Positions 7,544 to 16,747 of a stretch of 64,000 bases of DNA are shown here, piece by piece; within the stretch, counting starts at the first letter, position 1; the number at the start of each line of letters is the position of its first letter. Both the position numbers and the translations under genes were made by a program. The DNA is from SHZI01 sp031409515 (GTDB lineage Bacteria > Pseudomonadota > Gammaproteobacteria > Steroidobacterales > GCA-2729495): contig JANNXJ010000051.1 in the NCBI GenBank assembly GCA_031409515.1, forward strand, positions 1 to 64,000, given 5' to 3'. Under the pieces are notes generated by a model, which worked only from the letters and a program-made list of their open reading frames with translations, was not told the origin of the DNA and made no database searches.

Positions 7544-9694
7544 ATGAACATCGCACCGACAAACTTCCGGAAGGCCTCCAGTCTGGCTGCACTGCTCGCC
7601 GTGCTCACGATCGGCATGGGACCAGCAGTGCCCGCCCTCGCCAAGCAGGCCGGGCCGGTTTCGCCCGCCAACCTGGAAACGACGTCCCGGGAGCGGCAGG
7701 TAGCCCGCATGGTCACCCGCTTTGTCGAACGGGCCCACTACTCCCGGTTGAGCATCGACGACTCCCTGTCAGATGCCACTCTCAAGACCTATCTCGAAAC
7801 GCTCGACAGCAATCGTCACTACTTCCTGCAATCGGACGTCGCCTACTTCGCCCGCTACAGAACTACGCTGGACGACTCGCTGCGCTCCGGCGACATGGAG
7901 CCGGTGTTCGACATCTTTCGCCTCTACCGGCTGCGGGCGCAGCAGAACATCGACTATGCGATGAGCCTCCTCGATAAGGAACCGGACTTCACGGTCAAGG
8001 AGGACTATGTCTTCAATCGGGAGAAGCTGCCCTGGGCCGCCACGCCGGCAGAGATGCAGGACATCTGGCGCCGACGCGTAAAGAACGATGCGCTCAGCCT
8101 GATGCTGGCTGACAAGAACTGGAAGGAAACCGGTGACGTACTCAGGAAGCGTTATCAGCGGGTCCTTGATCGCATCAATGAACTGGACAGCGACGAGGTG
8201 TTCGAGACCTTCATGAATTCCTTTGCCCGGACGCTGGACCCCCACTCCAGCTATCTGTCGCCAAGGCAGTCCGAGGAGTACCGGATTCAGATGAGCCTTT
8301 CCTACCAGGGGATTGGCGCGTCCCTGCAACTCGATGACGACTTCGTCCAGGTCATGAACGTGATTCCCGGCGGGCCGGCGGCCATCGATGGCCGACTGAA
8401 GCCCAATGATCGCATCACGGCAGTGGGCCAGGGCAATGGCAGCGAGATGGTCGATGTCGTTGGCTGGCAGCTGGACGACGTCGTGCAGCTGATCCGTGGT
8501 CCTGCCGGGACGAAGGTCAAACTGCAGATCCTGGCGGGGGATGCAGTGCCCGGGTCGGCGGAGACCATACTCGACCTCACTCGGAACAAGATCAAGCTTG
8601 AGGAGCAGGCCGCCAAGAGGAGCGTTATTCCGGTTCAGCGCAATGGCGAAACCGTCAATATCGGCGTTATCACGGTACCCAGCTTCTACCAGGACTTCGA
8701 CGCCCGGAATCGCGGCGACAAGGACTACGTCAGCACGACGCGCGACGTCCGCCGGCTGATCGGCGAACTGCGCAAGGACAAGATCGAAGGACTGGTGCTG
8801 GACTTCAGGGGAAATGGCGGCGGTCACCTGACCGAAGCCACGTCCCTCACTGGCCTGTTCATCGACCGGGGGCCCGTCGTCCAGCTGCGCCACACCAACG
8901 GCCTCATCGAAGTTCTGGATGATCCGGAGCCCACGGTTGCCTATACCGGCCCGCTGGTGGTGCTCGTGGACCGCTTCAGTGCGTCGGCTTCGGAGATTTT
9001 CGCGGCGGCCATTCAGGACTACCGGCGCGGACTGATCGTCGGCCAGCAGACGTACGGCAAGGGCACCGTGCAGAACCTCTACGAACTCGACCAGTACTCC
9101 CGGAGCACCCAGGAGCCGGGTCTGGGCCAGCTCACACTGACGATGGGCAAATTCTATCGGGTGAATGGCGGCAGCACGCAGCACAAGGGCGTCATTCCGG
9201 ACATCACACTGCCTTCGGCGATTGACTCGGGCGAGGTTGGCGAGAGCAGCCGGGATCGCGCTCTGCCCTGGGACCAGATTGCAGCCACGCGGTTTCAGTC
9301 AAGCCCGCCACTGGACGCTGCCATTACGCAGTTGACGCGCTTCGAGACCACAGAGCTGTCCGGCAATCCGGACATGCGCTACCTGGAGGCTGATATTGCC
9401 GCGATCGATCAGCTTCGGACCCAGCAGAGCGTCTCCCTGAATCTCCAGGACCGGAAGCAGGAGCGTGATTCCCAGCGCAAGGCGCAACTCGACAGGGAGA
9501 ATGCATGGCGGACTTCCAAGGGGCTTGCCAGCCTGGACTCCGTGGAGAAGCTCAAACCCGAGGATGAGCCCGACCCGCTGCTCCAGACGGCAGCAAACAT
9601 GGCCCTCGAATTCTCGCGCATCAACGCCGGCATTACCGGCTCGGTCGTGACTCAGGCCAAGTCAGAGGACACCGCAAAGGCTGCCAAGGACTAG
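7544..9694 (+). CDS. prc: Tail-specific (carboxy-terminal processing) protease Prc
   Basis: 716 residues with a Sec signal peptide ending ALAKQ. N-terminal DUF3340-like region with TLDSNRHYFLQSDV, then a PDZ domain near residues 240-330 (GIGASLQLDDDFVQVMNVIP), then the S41 protease core. The Ser-Lys dyad is Ser481 in FSASASE and Lys506 in TYGKGTVQ, 25 residues apart as in E. coli Prc (Ser452/Lys477). It degrades periplasmic proteins with non-polar C-termini and trims penicillin-binding protein 3 and peptidoglycan hydrolases. Convergent with the next gene, 8 bases away. Confidence 0.95.
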   Translation: MNIAPTNFRKASSLAALLAVLTIGMGPAVPALAKQAGPVSPANLETTSRERQVARMVTRFVERAHYSRLSIDDSLSDATLKTYLETLDSNRHYFLQSDVAYFARYRTTLDDSLRSGDMEPVFDIFRLYRLRAQQNIDYAMSLLDKEPDFTVKEDYVFNREKLPWAATPAEMQDIWRRRVKNDALSLMLADKNWKETGDVLRKRYQRVLDRINELDSDEVFETFMNSFARTLDPHSSYLSPRQSEEYRIQMSLSYQGIGASLQLDDDFVQVMNVIPGGPAAIDGRLKPNDRITAVGQGNGSEMVDVVGWQLDDVVQLIRGPAGTKVKLQILAGDAVPGSAETILDLTRNKIKLEEQAAKRSVIPVQRNGETVNIGVITVPSFYQDFDARNRGDKDYVSTTRDVRRLIGELRKDKIEGLVLDFRGNGGGHLTEATSLTGLFIDRGPVVQLRHTNGLIEVLDDPEPTVAYTGPLVVLVDRFSASASEIFAAAIQDYRRGLIVGQQTYGKGTVQNLYELDQYSRSTQEPGLGQLTLTMGKFYRVNGGSTQHKGVIPDITLPSAIDSGEVGESSRDRALPWDQIAATRFQSSPPLDAAITQLTRFETTELSGNPDMRYLEADIAAIDQLRTQQSVSLNLQDRKQERDSQRKAQLDRENAWRTSKGLASLDSVEKLKPEDEPDPLLQTAANMALEFSRINAGITGSVVTQAKSEDTAKAAKD

Positions 9695-9702
9695 CCCGAA
9701 GA

Positions 9703-10755
9703 TCAGCTCAGCAGCACGGAGTAGGGATCCCAGTACTCGTCAGCGAGCACGTTCACCGGGACGGGGGAACGGCCCTGTGGCTTCGCCTCGTGTTCGAGTG
9801 GGGGAAGGGGCAAGATGCCGGCGAGACTCTCCGTAACCGGGACTGTATCGGTGTCGCGACGATAAGTTACCGTCTCCCGGAGCGCCTCGGCCCGCCGGCG
9901 CACCCGGCTCGCCAGTTCGTCCATGGCCTCCACCTTGCGCAGCACGGACTCGATCCGCTGGCTCAGGTCCCTGCACACCTGCAGGGGCCCATAACTCACC
10001 TCATTGACCTGGCGTAGCGAGGCGTCGCGGGCCTGCAGGACTACGTCATGCTCGCTGAACACCAGAAAAAGTTCCTGGGACAGCGCAATGACCGAGAGAT
10101 TCACGAGTCTCTTGCCCTCAACCCCGAGGTCATCAGGCAGGGAAGCCTTTTCCCTGACCTTGTCCTGACAGGCCCGCTCATAGCGCTCAATCTGCTTGTT
10201 AACCGAGTCTTGGGCTGCCACCAGGGCATCCTGTTCGGTCTGCAGTCGCCGGCGGGTAAAGTAGTGCCAGAAGCCGGTCCGCTCGACAAGCTGCGCACGC
10301 ACAGCCACCCGCTGATTTCCAAGCATGGCCCGGCGCTCTTCCAGCGGCACGAGTCGCTGACCGATCGCTGCCAGTGCCGCCTGGCGATGCTCCTCGAACC
10401 TTGCTGCCTCCCGCTGCCCCTCGCGCTCCTGCTGGCGGGTAGTCAGGTCACGGGCCAGCCGGGCCAGCCGGCGCCGCCCGTAGGCCCAGATCCCGCGCAA
10501 CTGGAAAAAGACGGCCGCATTGGCCGCACGCTCCGGATCAGCCAGGAGTCCTTCGAGCTGCTCGAGGCGCTGCTGACCCCGGAGTACGGAGCCCTCCTGC
10601 TGCCGGAGCTGGTCACCCAGACGCTCACGTTCCCGCTGGAGCTTGGCGAACTCCCGCTTGAGTTCCGCACGGTTCCAGAAGAGACGCAGTAACCGGTCGT
10701 CATCGACTGGTTTTCGACGGGCAAGAAATTGCTGGGCGCGGGCTAGCACCACCAC
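9703..10755 (-). CDS. Coiled-coil protein, unknown function
   Basis: 350 residues, rich in Arg, Glu, Gln and Leu. Residues about 25-75 (FAKLQRERERLGDQLRQQEG) and 95-130 (RDLTTRQQEREGQREAARFE) are strongly coiled coil; a hydrophobic NLSVIALSQELFLVF segment sits near 225; the tail after 300 is Pro-rich and disordered. No signal peptide or membrane anchor is obvious, so probably cytoplasmic. I recognise no family. Possible roles are structural or as a scaffold. It follows the DUF1249 gene on the same strand, separated by a long palindrome. Confidence 0.7.
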   Translation of the reverse strand: MVVLARAQQFLARRKPVDDDRLLRLFWNRAELKREFAKLQRERERLGDQLRQQEGSVLRGQQRLEQLEGLLADPERAANAAVFFQLRGIWAYGRRRLARLARDLTTRQQEREGQREAARFEEHRQAALAAIGQRLVPLEERRAMLGNQRVAVRAQLVERTGFWHYFTRRRLQTEQDALVAAQDSVNKQIERYERACQDKVREKASLPDDLGVEGKRLVNLSVIALSQELFLVFSEHDVVLQARDASLRQVNEVSYGPLQVCRDLSQRIESVLRKVEAMDELASRVRRRAEALRETVTYRRDTDTVPVTESLAGILPLPPLEHEAKPQGRSPVPVNVLADEYWDPYSVLLS

Positions 10756-10825
10756 ACGTTAACAAAACGTGCACTGCGTAACCGGTGAAGCAATCGACAA
10801 TTGGACGCGGGGAAAGGACGTTTGG

Positions 10826-10861
10826 GACTCTCCCCCGTGACGCGCGTCACGGTGGAGAGTC
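10826..10861. repeat. 36-bp near-perfect palindrome
   Basis: An 8-bp outer arm GACTCTCC/GGAGAGTC encloses a perfect 18-bp palindrome CCGTGACGCGCGTCACGG (10835-10852), with one mismatched pair between them. It lies immediately after the DUF1249 gene (reading minus) and overlaps its stop codon by two bases. No T run follows on either strand, so it is not a standard terminator. It could be an intercistronic hairpin that stabilises or attenuates the transcript, or a protein-binding site. Confidence 0.7.
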
Positions 10862-11333
10862 AGGAAAGAAAACCGTGGCCCCGGTCTCCCAGGTAATCCA
10901 GCCACTTGCCCAGCATTATGTTCTTTGACCAGCGACGATCCAGCTCTCCCGAGTTCGTCGCAGCCAGTTGCCGGAGTACGGCATGGAGATGGGAGTCCGA
11001 CCAGCTGACAACTTCGGCCATCCGGGCATCCAGGTAGACGCGCAGGTGAAGATCGGGATTGGCCAGCATTCCGGCGGGCTCATCAAAGATGTAGGTAAGG
11101 CGAAGATCGATTGTATAGCGGGTCACAGCATCGACGCACAGGTGGAGGTCCAGATCGCCGGCAGCCCGCGAGAGGGCCGGCTCACCCTTCCAGCCACCGG
11201 TCCGATCAGAATCAAGCAATGCCGGCGCCAGGAGCGCGAGCTTGATGAAGTTGCCTTCGTAGAGCGCCATGAGGGCGCCGAGGCTGCGTGGCTCGACCCT
11301 GCACTGCGGAACTATGTAACTGTCTGCGAGCAT
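10860..11333 (-). CDS. DUF1249 (YqiB-like) protein
   Basis: 157 residues from MLADSYIVPQ. Family marks include ALYEGNFIKLALLAP, SRYTIDLRLTY-like TRYTIDLRLTY, LHLRVYLDARMAEVVSW, and the ending KWLDYLGDRGHGF, which parallel E. coli YqiB across its length. Function of the family is unknown; in enteric bacteria it sits near nudF and cpdA, but neither is here. The start has no clear ribosome binding site, so the N-terminus may be off by some residues. Confidence 0.8.
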   Translation of the reverse strand: MLADSYIVPQCRVEPRSLGALMALYEGNFIKLALLAPALLDSDRTGGWKGEPALSRAAGDLDLHLCVDAVTRYTIDLRLTYIFDEPAGMLANPDLHLRVYLDARMAEVVSWSDSHLHAVLRQLAATNSGELDRRWSKNIMLGKWLDYLGDRGHGFLS

Positions 11334-11418
11334 TTTTTGGACTATAGCACAGGGATTCGTGCACACTTTCCACACCGCTGAACAGTAGTCAACGATAGAC
11401 GAAAACGTCCTGGAGACT

Positions 11419-13065
11419 GTGATCGTGTCCACGCTTGGAGTTGTCGAAATTGCCCATGCGCCGTTCATGGATCAACGGCCCGGCACTGCGGGACTCCGCA
11501 AGAAGGTCGCCGTGTTCAGCCAGGACCACTACCTGGAGATGTTCACCCAGGCCGTCTTCACGACACTGAAGCTCCGCAAGGGAGCCCGCCTCGTGATCGG
11601 CGGCGATGGCCGCTACTTCAATGCCCAGGCGATCCAGCGCCTGATGGCGGTTGCGGTTGCCAACGGCGTCCGGGAGATCATCGTGGGGCAGCACGGACTG
11701 CTGTCCACGCCTGCCGCATCTCACCTGATCAGGACCCGACAGGCCCACGCGGGCTTCATTCTTACTGCCAGCCATAATCCGGGCGGGCCCGGCGGAGACT
11801 TCGGCCTCAAGTTCAACACTCCCACTGGAGGCCAGGCCCCGGAGCAGGTCACTGACGAAGTCTTTCGGGTGAGCCAGCAGCTTCAGGGCTACAGCGTCGC
11901 TACCCTTCCCCACATTGACCTTGCACGAATTGGCCGGATCGAGTTCGAGAGTGTGCGGGTGGAGGTTGTGGATCCCGTAGCCGACTACTCCCGGCTGATG
12001 GAGTCCCTGTTCGATTTCGACCGGATCGCGGCGTGGCTCGCCGGCGGCCGACGGGTCAGCTTTGATGCAATGCATGGAGTCACCGGGCCCTATGCCCGGC
12101 AGATTCTTGTGGACCGCCTGGGCGCTGCGCCCGAGTCCCTGCTCCACGCGGAGTCACTGCCCGACTTTGGCGGACTCCACCCGGACCCGAACCCCATCGA
12201 TGCCGCAGAACTTGTCGCACTGTCCCTGGCGGACCATCCGCCCGATCTCCTGGCGGCCTCCGATGGCGACGGGGACCGCAACATGATTCTTGGTCCCCAG
12301 CTCTTTCTGTCGCCCTGCGACAGCGTCGCGCTGATGCTCGCCAATATCACGCGGATCCCGGGCTACCGGGGTGGAATCCCCGGTGTTGCACGCTCGATGC
12401 CCACCAGCCGAGCGCTGGACGTAGTGGCCGCCAGTCAGGGCCTGCCCTGCTACGAAACGCCGACCGGCTGGCGCTTCTTCTGCAACCTTCTGGAGGCTGG
12501 GCTTATTGGCCTGTGCGGAGAAGAGAGTTTCGGCACGAGTTCAGCGCACTGCCGGGAGAAGGATGGCCTGTGGGCCGTCCTGTTCTGGCTCAATCTACTG
12601 GCGGTGGATGGACGGTCACTTCCCCGGATGCTCAGCGCTCACTGGCAAACCTTCGGTCGTCACCACTACCAGCGCTGGGATTACGACGTTGCGGATGCCA
12701 GCCGGGCCAGCGACCTGATGGCAGCGCTCCGCAACCTGTTACCCGCGTTGCGCGGCACGAATCCAGCGGGTGGAGTCATCGAGACTGCCGACGACTTCCA
12801 TTACCACGATCCGGTAGACGGGAGCGAATCAGCGCATCAGGGCGTACGCCTGATCTTCAGTAATGGCGCGCGGATTGTTTATCGCCTGTCCGGCACCGGC
12901 ACGACCGGAGCCACCCTGCGGGTCTACCTGGAACAGCACGTCACTACCGAAGAAGCCATTGCCCGCTCCACTGCCGAGGCCGTGACGTCCCTGGGCCGGC
13001 TCGCTGCGCAGATCGCCCGTATCGGTCACCACACAGGACTGGCCGAACCCACTGGAATGATCTGA
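11419..13065 (+). CDS. pgm: Phosphoglucomutase, PGM1 type
   Basis: 548 residues with a GTG start (11419; a second GTG at 11425 is possible). Active-site Ser118 lies in TASHNPGGPGGDFGLKFN, the longer signature of the PGM1 (eukaryote-like) subgroup. The Mg2+ loop is ASDGDGDRNMIL, the sugar loop is CGEESFGTSS, and a phosphate-binding RLSGTGTTGATLRVY is near the C-terminus. It interconverts glucose 1-phosphate and glucose 6-phosphate, linking glycolysis to nucleotide-sugar and glycogen synthesis. Divergent from the DUF1249 gene. Length fits PGM1 (about 545-560). Confidence 0.93.
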   Translation: MIVSTLGVVEIAHAPFMDQRPGTAGLRKKVAVFSQDHYLEMFTQAVFTTLKLRKGARLVIGGDGRYFNAQAIQRLMAVAVANGVREIIVGQHGLLSTPAASHLIRTRQAHAGFILTASHNPGGPGGDFGLKFNTPTGGQAPEQVTDEVFRVSQQLQGYSVATLPHIDLARIGRIEFESVRVEVVDPVADYSRLMESLFDFDRIAAWLAGGRRVSFDAMHGVTGPYARQILVDRLGAAPESLLHAESLPDFGGLHPDPNPIDAAELVALSLADHPPDLLAASDGDGDRNMILGPQLFLSPCDSVALMLANITRIPGYRGGIPGVARSMPTSRALDVVAASQGLPCYETPTGWRFFCNLLEAGLIGLCGEESFGTSSAHCREKDGLWAVLFWLNLLAVDGRSLPRMLSAHWQTFGRHHYQRWDYDVADASRASDLMAALRNLLPALRGTNPAGGVIETADDFHYHDPVDGSESAHQGVRLIFSNGARIVYRLSGTGTTGATLRVYLEQHVTTEEAIARSTAEAVTSLGRLAAQIARIGHHTGLAEPTGMI

Positions 13066-13079
13066 AGAACCGGCTGTCC

Positions 13080-13904
13080 TCAGGGCCGGACCCTGCGCTC
13101 TATCCCGGTGCTGCTGAGAATCTTGCTGGCGATCTCTTCAATGGAGAATCCCGTGGTATCGACCCAGCCGATCTGGTACCGACGAAAGAGAGCCTCGGCG
13201 CCCCGCAGTTCGTAGCGCACCTGCTCGATCGAGGAGTAGCGGCCTTCGGGCCGCCTCTCGCGACGTATCTGCTGAAGGCGTTCGGGTGAGATCGTGACGC
13301 CGAAGAGCTTGTCCCGGTGGGACTCGAGAATGCGGGGCAGGCGGCCGGTTTCGAATTCATCTTCCGACAGCGGGTAGTTGGCGGCGAAGACCCCGTAGGT
13401 CAGCGCCAGGTAGAGACATGTCGGTGTCTTTCCCGAGCGGGACACCCCGACCAGTATCACGTCCGCCCGGTCGTACTCGCTGGTGCGCGTGCCATCATCA
13501 CTGTTGAGGGCGAAGTTGGTGGCGTCAATGCGCTTGTCATAACTGCCCTGATCCTTCATGCCGTGGGCCCTGCCGACGGTGTGGGAGGACCTCATCAGCA
13601 GCTCCTGCTCGAGCTGGCCCAGGAACGTGGAGAAGAAATCGAGCAGCAAACCATTGGCACGGGAAAAGCGCTCCCGGATATCATCATGCACCAGTGTGCT
13701 GAAGATGATCGGGCGCGTGCCCGTCTCCGCGGCTACGACGTTGATCCGGTGGACTGCCTCTTCCGCCTTGTCAACGGAATCGATAAATGGCACAGTCACT
13801 TGGTCGAAATCGTGCTGCTCGAACTGAGTCAAAAGACTGCGGCCAAGTGTCTCGGCGGTCACCCCAGTCTGGTCAGAAACAAAAAACACCACCCGTCGAT
13901 TCAT
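13080..13904 (-). CDS. ppsR: PEP synthase regulatory protein (kinase/pyrophosphorylase)
   Basis: 274 residues from MNRRVVFFVSDQTGVTAETL, the classic DUF299 start. The P-loop is GVSRSGKTPTCLYLA; other marks are HTVGRAHGM and DDGTRTSEYDRADVILVGVS. PpsR both inactivates PEP synthase by ADP-dependent phosphorylation of a catalytic-domain Thr and reactivates it by phosphate-dependent removal. It is divergent from its target ppsA, with only 34 bases between the start codons. Confidence 0.95.
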   Translation of the reverse strand: MNRRVVFFVSDQTGVTAETLGRSLLTQFEQHDFDQVTVPFIDSVDKAEEAVHRINVVAAETGTRPIIFSTLVHDDIRERFSRANGLLLDFFSTFLGQLEQELLMRSSHTVGRAHGMKDQGSYDKRIDATNFALNSDDGTRTSEYDRADVILVGVSRSGKTPTCLYLALTYGVFAANYPLSEDEFETGRLPRILESHRDKLFGVTISPERLQQIRRERRPEGRYSSIEQVRYELRGAEALFRRYQIGWVDTTGFSIEEIASKILSSTGIERRVRP

Positions 13905-13938
13905 GCCCGGCATCGCTAGCTGATTGACTGGCTGGATC

Positions 13939-16335
13939 ATGGCGGGTCGGGACATTGGAGGCAACTTGGATCCCAGCGTAATACCCCTGCGCTCCCTCGG
14001 AATGGCCGATGTGCACCGGGTGGGCGGCAAGAACGCCTCTCTGGGCGAGCTGCTTGGTCAGCTGTCCAAGCTGGAGGTCCGGGTACCGGATGGCTTCGCC
14101 ACCACGGCCGATGCCTATCGGGCGTTTCTGACCCAGGATGGCCTCGCCGGCAGGATCGATGCGGTACTCAGCGAGCTCGATGTCGATAATCTGGAGCAAC
14201 TCAACCGGAGCGGCAAACAGATCCGCGACTGGATTATCAACACCCCGCTGCCAGCCCCACTGGTCCAGCAGGTTACGGCCGCCTGGCAGCAAATGGCCAA
14301 AGATCAGCCTGGCGAACTCGCTGTCGCGGTGCGTTCTTCAGCCACGGCCGAAGACTTGCCCGAGGCCTCTTTCGCCGGTCAGCAGGAGACCTTTCTCAAC
14401 ATTCGTGGCCTCCCCCGCCTGCTGGAGGCCATCCACCACGTCTTCGCGTCGCTCTACAACGACCGGGCAATCGCCTATCGGGTCCACCAGAATTTCGACC
14501 ATCGCCTCGTGGCCCTGTCTGTCGGCGTCCAGCATATGGTCCGCTCAGATGTGGGCGCCAGCGGCGTGATGTTCACGCTGGATACAGAGTCGGGTTTTCG
14601 GGACGTCGTGCTCATCACCTCGTCCTGGGGACTCGGTGAAACCATCGTCCAGGGCGCGGTGAATCCTGACGAATTCTACGTCTACAAGCCGGCCCTGCAG
14701 TCGGGCCATCAACCCATCCTCCGCCGGAAACTCGGTAGCAAGAAAATCCGGATGGTCTACGAGGATTCCGGAGAGCCCGGGCGCACGGTCCGGACCGAGC
14801 CCGTGCCCGCCGCTGACTCCAGCCGGTTTTCCCTGACAGATGCGGACATCGAGGCGCTGGCCCGTCAGGCCCTCGCCATCGAGCAGCACTACGGACGCCC
14901 GATGGATATCGAGTGGGGCAAGGACGGCATCGATGGGCATCTTTACATCCTGCAGGCGCGACCTGAGACGGTGCAGAGCCGCACGGGTAACACACTGCTG
15001 CGCTATCGCCTCAATACGCGCTCTAAAGTGCTCATCCGGGGACGGAGCATCGGGCAGCGGATCGGCGCGGGGCAGGCCCGGATCATTGCCAGCACGGCAG
15101 AGATGGGCCTCCTCCGGGACGGCGAGGTGCTCGTGGCCGACATGACCGATCCCGACTGGGAACCGGTCATGAAGCGGGCCTCCGCCATCATCACGAACCG
15201 CGGTGGCCGCACCTGCCACGCCGCCATCATTGCCCGCGAACTGGGTATCCCTGCCGTGGTGGGCTGCGGTGACGCTACCCGGCAGATCCCGGACGGCACT
15301 CCCGTCACAGTCTCCTGCGCCGAGGGTGACGAGGGCCTGGTCTACGAGGGGGTCCTCGATTTCGAGCAGCAGCGCATCGAACTGAGCAAGCTCCCGAGCC
15401 TGCCGGTGAAGATCATGATGAATGTCGGCAATCCCGACCGGGCGTTTGACTTCTCCTTCTTGCCCAATCACGGCGTCGGCCTGGCGCGTCTCGAGTTCAT
15501 CGTCAATCGGATGATCGGCGTCCACCCGAAGGCACTTCTTGATTTCGACCGGCTCCGGCCTGAACTGCGGGAGGTGATCCGCGAGCAGATGGCGGGGTAT
15601 ACCGATCCGCTGGAGTTCTTTGTTGCCCGTCTCGCCGAGGGCATCAGTACCATCGCGGCAGCCTTTGCGCCGAGCCCCGTGATCGTCCGACTGTCTGACT
15701 TCAAGTCCAACGAGTATGCCAACCTCATCGGCGGCCAGCAGTATGAGCCCCACGAGGAGAACCCGATGCTGGGCTTCCGGGGTGCCTCCCGCTATCTGGC
15801 CGAGAGTTTCCGGCCCTGCTTCGAACTGGAGTGCCGCGCCCTCCGTCGCGTGCGGGAAGACATGGGACTGACCAACGTGGAAGTCATGGTCCCGTTTGTC
15901 AGGACGGTTGCTGAGGCCCGCGCGGTGACCGAACTCCTCGCCGCCAATGGTCTCCGGCGTGGCGAGCAGGGTCTGCGCCTGATCATGATGTGCGAGATTC
16001 CGACCAACGCCCTGCTCGCTCATCAGTATCTTGAGTACTTCGACGGCATGTCCATCGGCTCCAACGACCTGACCCAGCTCACGCTGGGAATAGACCGGGA
16101 CTCGGGACTGATCGCGTCGATGTTCGATGAGCGGGATGAGGCCGTGCGGATCCTGCTGAAGATGGCCATCGACGCCTGCCGGAAAGAGGGCAAGTACATT
16201 GGCATCTGCGGCCAGGGTCCTTCGGACCACCCGGACCTGGCCCGCTGGCTCATTGAGCAGGGAATCGACAGCCTGTCACTGAACCCGGACACCGTCGTGG
16301 AGACCTGGCTGTACCTTGGAGGAGAAAGCGCGTGA
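13939..16335 (+). CDS. ppsA: Phosphoenolpyruvate synthase
   Basis: 798 residues from the ATG at 13939; a TTG at 13924 is an alternative. N-terminal ATP-grasp domain with VGGKNASLGEL and the Arg-containing AVRSSATAEDLPEASFAGQQET; central swivelling domain with phospho-acceptor His427 in GGRTCHAAIIARELGIPA; C-terminal PEP/pyruvate TIM barrel with the ending FVRTVAEA and GICGQGPSDHPD. It makes PEP from pyruvate, ATP and water, for gluconeogenesis. The Thr in GGRTCH just before His427 is the expected PpsR target. Confidence 0.97.
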   Translation: MAGRDIGGNLDPSVIPLRSLGMADVHRVGGKNASLGELLGQLSKLEVRVPDGFATTADAYRAFLTQDGLAGRIDAVLSELDVDNLEQLNRSGKQIRDWIINTPLPAPLVQQVTAAWQQMAKDQPGELAVAVRSSATAEDLPEASFAGQQETFLNIRGLPRLLEAIHHVFASLYNDRAIAYRVHQNFDHRLVALSVGVQHMVRSDVGASGVMFTLDTESGFRDVVLITSSWGLGETIVQGAVNPDEFYVYKPALQSGHQPILRRKLGSKKIRMVYEDSGEPGRTVRTEPVPAADSSRFSLTDADIEALARQALAIEQHYGRPMDIEWGKDGIDGHLYILQARPETVQSRTGNTLLRYRLNTRSKVLIRGRSIGQRIGAGQARIIASTAEMGLLRDGEVLVADMTDPDWEPVMKRASAIITNRGGRTCHAAIIARELGIPAVVGCGDATRQIPDGTPVTVSCAEGDEGLVYEGVLDFEQQRIELSKLPSLPVKIMMNVGNPDRAFDFSFLPNHGVGLARLEFIVNRMIGVHPKALLDFDRLRPELREVIREQMAGYTDPLEFFVARLAEGISTIAAAFAPSPVIVRLSDFKSNEYANLIGGQQYEPHEENPMLGFRGASRYLAESFRPCFELECRALRRVREDMGLTNVEVMVPFVRTVAEARAVTELLAANGLRRGEQGLRLIMMCEIPTNALLAHQYLEYFDGMSIGSNDLTQLTLGIDRDSGLIASMFDERDEAVRILLKMAIDACRKEGKYIGICGQGPSDHPDLARWLIEQGIDSLSLNPDTVVETWLYLGGESA

Positions 16336-16354
16336 TCAATCCCTGGAGCTGGCG

Positions 16355-16747
16355 ATGACTACAGCCTACTGGTGTGTACTGCTGGCGGCACTGCTGCCAA
16401 TCCTGTGGACAGGCGCAGCAAAGGCCGGTAGCGCCCGGGCTGGCGGTATCCGCTACGACAACGCCCGGCCCCGGGAATCTCTGGCCGCCCTCTCCGGCTG
16501 GCCTGCCCGAGCCAACTTTGCGCAGCAGAACTCCTACGAGGCCTTTCCACCCTTTGCGGCGGGCGTGATCATTGCGCAACTCTGTAGCGCACCCCAGGCA
16601 ACGATCGATACGCTGGCCATCACCTTCGTGATCGCCCGGGTAGCCCATGGGCTGTGCTACATCGCTGACCAGGCGGGCCTGCGTTCGCTGGTCTGGCTGG
16701 TGGGCTTCGGTACCGTGATCGGCCTCTTTGTCACGGCAGCCGGATGA
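16355..16747 (+). CDS. MAPEG-family membrane protein
   Basis: 130 residues, four hydrophobic segments. The core RANFAQQNSYEAFPPFAAGVI matches bacterial MAPEG proteins (related to microsomal glutathione transferase), with RVAHGLCYIADQAGLRSLVW near the C-terminus. Start placed at MTTAYWCVLL, 19 bases after the ppsA stop, so it may be co-transcribed with ppsA. Bacterial members are mostly uncharacterised. Its last 17 bases overlap the 3' end of orn on the other strand. Confidence 0.85.
   Translation: MTTAYWCVLLAALLPILWTGAAKAGSARAGGIRYDNARPRESLAALSGWPARANFAQQNSYEAFPPFAAGVIIAQLCSAPQATIDTLAITFVIARVAHGLCYIADQAGLRSLVWLVGFGTVIGLFVTAAG

Noticed and set aside
7769..9184. 471-residue open frame on the minus strand
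   Set aside because: Antisense to prc, no recognisable motifs, and prc is clearly coding.
14545..16230. 561-residue open frame on the minus strand
   Set aside because: Antisense shadow of ppsA; low-complexity His/Asp/Gly-rich translation typical of GC-rich antisense frames.
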